Below are positions 5,906 to 8,402 of a stretch of DNA of 8,402 bases, in pieces. The stretch lies in assembly GCA_026394915.1 (NCBI GenBank), contig JAPLZS010000002.1, forward strand, positions 1 to 8,402, written 5' to 3'. Positions within the stretch are counted from its first letter, which is position 1; each line of letters opens with the position of its first letter. Under the pieces are notes generated by a model. The model ran no database searches and was not told the origin of the DNA. It was given only the letters and a program-made list of their open reading frames with translations. Both the position numbers and the translations under genes were made by a program. Source of the stretch: Candidatus Woesearchaeota archaeon. Its GTDB lineage: Archaea; Nanobdellota; Nanobdellia; Woesearchaeales; UBA12501.

Positions 5906-6065
5906 TCCTAAATAAAGGTTAGCATCAATTCGCGAAGGCCTCTCTATTCAAGAGTCTGGGTCGTTGCGAGGGGATGCTCCCTACGGGAACGCAGACCTTT
6001 TGTTAGATAGAATTATGGCCTGAGCCGATGCTAACCCGAGCCGAAGGCGAGATTTAGGACAGAGC
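5900..6065. mobile_element. 166-bp MITE-like palindromic element
   Basis: Perfect 14-bp terminal inverted repeats GCTCTGTCCTAAAT (5900-5913) and ATTTAGGACAGAGC (6052-6065) enclose a second 10-bp inverted pair, GGTTAGCATC (5917-5926) and GATGCTAACC (6027-6036). Inside lies a hairpin of GTCTG..CGTT (5954-5965) with AACGCAGAC (5988-5996), carrying a 3-nt bulge. The element has no credible ORF, is GC-richer than its surroundings, and sits in an intergenic gap. Its interior (GTCGTTGCGAGGGGATGC) looks like bacterial and archaeal palindromic repeat families. With the flanking direct repeat this fits a non-autonomous transposable element. A structured RNA is the alternative. Confidence 0.65.
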
Positions 6066-6066
6066 C

Positions 6067-6082
6067 CCTCTTATATGCTCTG
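6067..6082. repeat. Right copy of 16-bp direct repeat flanking the MITE
   Basis: This second identical CCTCTTATATGCTCTG begins one base after the right terminal inverted repeat and 18 bp from the end of the TraB-family gene. It contains a minus-strand CATATAAG TATA-like sequence, so the duplication also copied a potential promoter element. Confidence 0.65.
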
Positions 6083-6099
6083 CGCATATCCTGGCTTGC

Positions 6100-6846
6100 C
6101 TATCCCACGCTGAAAGAATATGTTATCTTTTCATGACTGTCGTTTTGATTGTTTTGCTGATGCAAGAACATCTTCACAAGCTCAAGAAGCTCTTCTTCAT
6201 GGCCTGCTCCGACAACAGCGATTATCTTCTTTTCTTTGCTGCTTTCCATGATTGATGCAAGCCTTTTGGCCATCACAATGTTCCTCTCTGTAACAAGCAC
6301 CCTGTACACATTCGGATAATTCATCCTGAACTCTGCAATGAGCTTCTTTATCAGTTCTTTTGAAGGGACTTTTGAGAGGTCAATGCTATCAATGCCCAAT
6401 CTTTTCAGCTCTCTCTTGCCGAAGAAAATCGCCTTGAATATCTCCTTGACAAATCTCAGCTCTTCCAGAAATGTTATTGCTTTTGAAAGCCTCTTAAGCG
6501 TGATGCCGATGTCCTGATCAATCAGCCTTACTTCTATCCCATTCTTTTTTGCAAAATTAACAGCAGTGAGCATCTCAGAGCCAGGCATCACACCAACTAA
6601 TTTTCCGAGCTTTTCCTGCGCCCACTTGCCCAATACTGCAAACACAAAGCCGACAATGCCTATCTCAAGAATATCTCTCAGCCTTATACTTGCTTTTTTG
6701 GAGCTTTTCAATGAATAATATCTTCCTGCATCAAGCTCAACAGCGACTATTGCTGGCTTTTCAGACTTTATAGCATCCTTTACCTCTTTTATGCTTTCTT
6801 TTGCTATATGGCTTGTGCCGATTATTATAAGGTTCTTTGATTCCAT
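6100..6846 (-). CDS. TraB/TIKI-family protein
   Basis: With the ATG at 6846 the protein is 248 aa and shows the conserved TraB-family signatures: IIIGTSHI (7-14), VAVELDAGRY (34-43), PGSEM (88-92), LIDQDI (108-113), VTERN (185-189) and VVGAGHEEE (211-219). The His and Glu residues of these motifs resemble the putative metal-protease core seen in TIKI and TraB (pheromone shutdown) proteins. The function in archaea is not settled. Many archaeal homologues carry C-terminal membrane segments. Here only one hydrophobic stretch is seen (about 62-74) and the tail is polar, so this is a short form. An ATG at 6864 would add MPNSTC. I prefer 6846 because a TATATAAA box is centred 26-27 bp before it, fitting a leaderless start, whereas it would sit only 8-9 bp from the other ATG. 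The gene is divergent from the PRC-barrel gene. Confidence 0.85.
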   Translation of the reverse strand: MESKNLIIIGTSHIAKESIKEVKDAIKSEKPAIVAVELDAGRYYSLKSSKKASIRLRDILEIGIVGFVFAVLGKWAQEKLGKLVGVMPGSEMLTAVNFAKKNGIEVRLIDQDIGITLKRLSKAITFLEELRFVKEIFKAIFFGKRELKRLGIDSIDLSKVPSKELIKKLIAEFRMNYPNVYRVLVTERNIVMAKRLASIMESSKEKKIIAVVGAGHEEELLELVKMFLHQQNNQNDSHEKITYSFSVG

Positions 6847-6868
6847 GCATGTTGAGTTTGGCATGTCA

Positions 6869-6876
6869 TTTATATA
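6869..6876 (-). promoter_or_regulatory. TATA box of TraB-family gene
   Basis: TATATAAA on the minus strand is centred 26-27 bp before the ATG at 6846 and only 8-9 bp before the ATG at 6864. This decides between the two starts and predicts a leaderless mRNA. Confidence 0.6.
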
Positions 6877-6922
6877 GTTTAGCTGTATGCAAACTGAGTA
6901 TTCACCATATATTTTAGAAACC

Positions 6923-6930
6923 TTTAAATA
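6923..6930 (+). promoter_or_regulatory. Promoter of PRC-barrel gene (BRE/TATA)
   Basis: AGAAACC followed by TTTAAATA is a textbook archaeal BRE and TATA box. Transcription should start near 6953, leaving a leader of about 23 nt that contains the GAGGTG SD. Confidence 0.7.
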
Positions 6931-6964
6931 TATAAACTATTAAGTAGCGTATATCACAATTAAA

Positions 6965-6971
6965 TGAGGTG
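6965..6971 (+). promoter_or_regulatory. Shine-Dalgarno site deciding the PRC-barrel start
   Basis: TGAGGTG lies exactly 4 nt before the ATG at 6976, the same spacing as in the 17-aa ORF. It overlaps the upstream in-frame ATG at 6964, making that ATG unlikely to be the start. Confidence 0.7.
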
Positions 6972-6975
6972 TGCT

Positions 6976-7251
6976 ATGCTAAAGATGCAGAAAATATCAA
7001 CAACATACAATATGAAGGTCTTCACTGACAACGGCGAGTATTTCGGCGATGTCGAGGAGAATATCCTGACAAAGACAAAGGTCTTTGGCTGGAGAGTGAA
7101 GGCGACAAAGAATTCTTATCTTGCAAAGGTCCTCGGCTCTGCAAAGGGAGTCATTGTGCCCCACCAGCTTGTCAAGTCAATGGGCGACATAATGATAATA
7201 AGCAAGGCAGCGATGCCCAACTACAATCCTGAAGAAGAGGCAAAGGCCTGA
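6976..7251 (+). CDS. PRC-barrel domain protein
   Basis: This 91-aa protein is essentially one PRC-barrel. Residues 8-18 (TTYNMKVFTDN) and the following GEYFGDVEE form the first strands, VFGWRVKATKN the middle, and GVIVPHQLVKSMGDIMIIS the conserved end. A short acidic tail (NPEEEAKA) follows. Small archaeal PRC-barrel proteins include CdpB-type partners of SepF in cell division and RimM-like RNA-binding folds. Which role applies here cannot be told from sequence. It is cytoplasmic, with no signal or membrane segment. The start at 6976 is chosen for its SD 4 nt upstream; the in-frame ATG at 6964 overlaps that SD. It has its own strong promoter and a T-rich terminator, so it is monocistronic, and it is divergent from the TraB-family gene. 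Confidence 0.88.
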   Translation: MLKMQKISTTYNMKVFTDNGEYFGDVEENILTKTKVFGWRVKATKNSYLAKVLGSAKGVIVPHQLVKSMGDIMIISKAAMPNYNPEEEAKA

Positions 7252-7289
7252 TTTTCTTATTATTCTGTTTTTTATTGTTCTTTATTTTA
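7252..7289 (+). terminator. T-rich terminator after PRC-barrel gene
   Basis: Several T-runs (TTTTC, GTTTTTTATTG, TTTATTTTA) directly follow the stop on the plus strand. This fits archaeal oligo-T termination before the convergent 341-aa gene. Confidence 0.5.
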
Positions 7290-7320
7290 CTTAACGAGAT
7301 ATCATTAAGTTTCAAAGTTC

Positions 7321-8346
7321 TCAGAATTCATAATCCTTGAATTTCCCGTCTCTTGAAAGATTCCACATTACTTCTTCTGGGCCAAGGACCGCTATGCTTC
7401 TTGCAATAAGTATCGATATCTCATCAATATGCAGCTTCCTCAACTTGTCTTTTGATGACAGGGAAGGATCGAATATGACTACATTGCTGCGCAGCTTGTT
7501 GTAGAAATCTGCCTCTTTCCTTGAGACGAGCAGGAATGGGTTCATCTCAAATGGAGTTGCATTCTGCTCATCAAGATAATGCTTCATGACTGCAATGTAT
7601 GCTGCAATCTCATGAGGATAGAAAGTGGATACATCTGATGACTCATTCTCCCTTTCCCATGTGTACCTTATGTTGTATTTCTTGTGTTCTGGCTCTCCTC
7701 CATTCTCATACTCTGTCTTCAATCCCAATACGACTGCCCTTCTCTCATAAGGGCCTATCACAGGGACATGCACAAGCTTAACGCCATACCTTCCTTTCTT
7801 TGCCGTCCTTGAAGGGACATCACAGAGTATTTTTGCTCCTTCTCTCCTGACTCTTTTTGACTCTGAGAATGGCCTAACATCTATTCCGCCTGCATTGTTC
7901 TCTGCATAATTGAATATCCTTATCGCTTCAGGGCACCATACAAAAGGAACGATCCTTTTCCTCCTGTCATTGTCCTGGACAGGCCTGAAAGAGTATCCGA
8001 CATAGTTTATCTCCTCTTCTCTCATGTTTTTAAGCTTCCCAAAGTCCCTTGCGATTATGGATGCGATGTTCTCATCTGACTCATAAGCATCTCTTTGGGT
8101 GAACGGCTGGCTCAGCAGGATCACATTGCCGTGCTTATAACATTTCCTTGATGCGACAGCGCCTGTCTTGTCGCCCTTGAAGAAATCTCCTGGAGTTATC
8201 CTTACTCTCAGCTCTATGCTGTCCTGATCAGGATCAAGATCAAGTATCCTCTGGACAAGGCCCCTTGGATTATAGACTTGCCTTAGGTTCAGTCTGCTTA
8301 TCTCTGCTTCTGTCCTTTCCTTAAAAAATGATTTTCTTATTGCCAT
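7321..8346 (-). CDS. Uncharacterised 341-aa soluble protein
   Basis: This complete 341-aa ORF shows coding character throughout, with no membrane segment or signal peptide. It is rich in Arg/Lys and Asp/Glu. Visible landmarks are an N-terminal basic helix (1-30), RVRITPGDFFKGDKTG (47-62), a probable helix IIARDFGKLKNMREEEINY (97-115), CDVPSRTAKKGRYGVKLVHVPV (175-196, a strand-rich core), TFYPHEIAAYIAVMKHYLDE (241-260) and a C-terminal helical part (300-330). Cys are few (69, 138, 175) and form no zinc-finger pattern. No catalytic motif or named family is recognised. The mixed alpha/beta pattern with many basic residues is compatible with a nucleic-acid-related or structural role, which is only a guess. 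A TATA-like ATTAATAT is centred 26-27 bp before the ATG, so the gene is probably leaderless. A 24-bp inverted repeat lies just upstream of that box. Confidence 0.85.
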   Translation of the reverse strand: MAIRKSFFKERTEAEISRLNLRQVYNPRGLVQRILDLDPDQDSIELRVRITPGDFFKGDKTGAVASRKCYKHGNVILLSQPFTQRDAYESDENIASIIARDFGKLKNMREEEINYVGYSFRPVQDNDRRKRIVPFVWCPEAIRIFNYAENNAGGIDVRPFSESKRVRREGAKILCDVPSRTAKKGRYGVKLVHVPVIGPYERRAVVLGLKTEYENGGEPEHKKYNIRYTWERENESSDVSTFYPHEIAAYIAVMKHYLDEQNATPFEMNPFLLVSRKEADFYNKLRSNVVIFDPSLSSKDKLRKLHIDEISILIARSIAVLGPEEVMWNLSRDGKFKDYEF

Positions 8347-8368
8347 AACTACGTGATATTACCCATGC

Positions 8369-8376
8369 ATATTAAT
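8369..8376 (-). promoter_or_regulatory. TATA-like box of the 341-aa gene
   Basis: ATTAATAT on the minus strand is centred 26-27 bp before the ATG at 8346, the same leaderless geometry as the M50-like and TraB-family genes. It is a weaker match to the TATA consensus. Confidence 0.4.
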
Positions 8377-8378
8377 TA

Positions 8379-8402
8379 TTGTGGTGATAAGCTTTACCAC
8401 AA
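8379..8402. promoter_or_regulatory. 24-bp inverted repeat upstream of the 341-aa gene
   Basis: TTGTGGT (8379-8385) and ACCACAA (8396-8402) are perfect 7-bp inverted arms around a 10-bp spacer. The pair starts 3 bp beyond the TATA-like box, where a repressor or activator dimer could act. It reaches the window edge, so it may be part of a longer structure or the terminator of an upstream gene. Confidence 0.4.

Noticed and set aside
5900..6065. RNase P RNA, SRP RNA or tRNA in the palindromic region
   Set aside because: No conserved cores of these RNAs could be matched. Perfect terminal inverted repeats and flanking direct repeats favour a mobile element.
6846..6864. ATG at 6864 as start of the TraB-family gene
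   Set aside because: The TATATAAA box is centred only 8-9 bp upstream of it, too close for the ATG to be in the transcript. The ATG at 6846 fits a leaderless start.

Overview
The window looks archaeal, most likely from a DPANN lineage (Woesearchaeota/Pacearchaeota-like). That placement is an inference. It rests on AT-rich TATA boxes at archaeal spacing, SD sites of the GAGGTG type, several starts that look leaderless, and typical archaeal families (TraB-type, single-domain PRC-barrel, M50-like membrane protein, short dCTP deaminase). No rRNA, tRNA, CRISPR array or intact transposase gene was seen.

Left part (1-3050, minus strand): a tightly overlapping three-gene unit. The first gene encodes a protein with two near-identical sigma-region-4-like helix-turn-helix units. 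The second encodes a membrane protein with a charged helical cytoplasmic half, one membrane segment and a cysteine-containing outer domain. The third is the start of a large secreted or membrane-anchored surface protein that runs off the left edge. The layout, DNA-binding protein then one-pass membrane protein then surface protein, suggests a surface-sensing regulatory unit. Upstream (3051-3328) is an AT-rich divergent control region. It has four direct repeats of TACTTAATTTGTGTGT at 41-44 bp steps and two identical, outward-facing 12-bp TATA elements.

Middle part: on the plus strand, dCTP deaminase (dcd) is followed by a 17-codon ORF with a very strong SD, encoding a Cys-cluster/Lys-tail peptide. 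Facing them on the minus strand is a probable operon: an M50/site-2-protease-like membrane protein that has lost its HExxH motif, a 107-aa multi-pass membrane protein, and a metallo-beta-lactamase-fold hydrolase. Between the M50-like gene and the next gene lies a 166-bp palindromic MITE-like element, with 14-bp perfect terminal inverted repeats and a flanking 16-bp direct repeat.

Right part: a TraB-family protein (minus) and a PRC-barrel protein (plus) are divergently transcribed from a 100-bp promoter region. Converging on the PRC-barrel gene is a 341-aa protein of unknown family (minus). A 24-bp inverted repeat lies just upstream of its TATA-like box at the right edge.

Two initiation styles seem to coexist. 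Three minus-strand genes (M50-like, TraB, 341-aa) have a TATA centre 25-27 bp before the ATG, as expected for leaderless mRNAs. The PRC-barrel gene and the microprotein instead have GAGGTG SD sites exactly 4 nt before the ATG.
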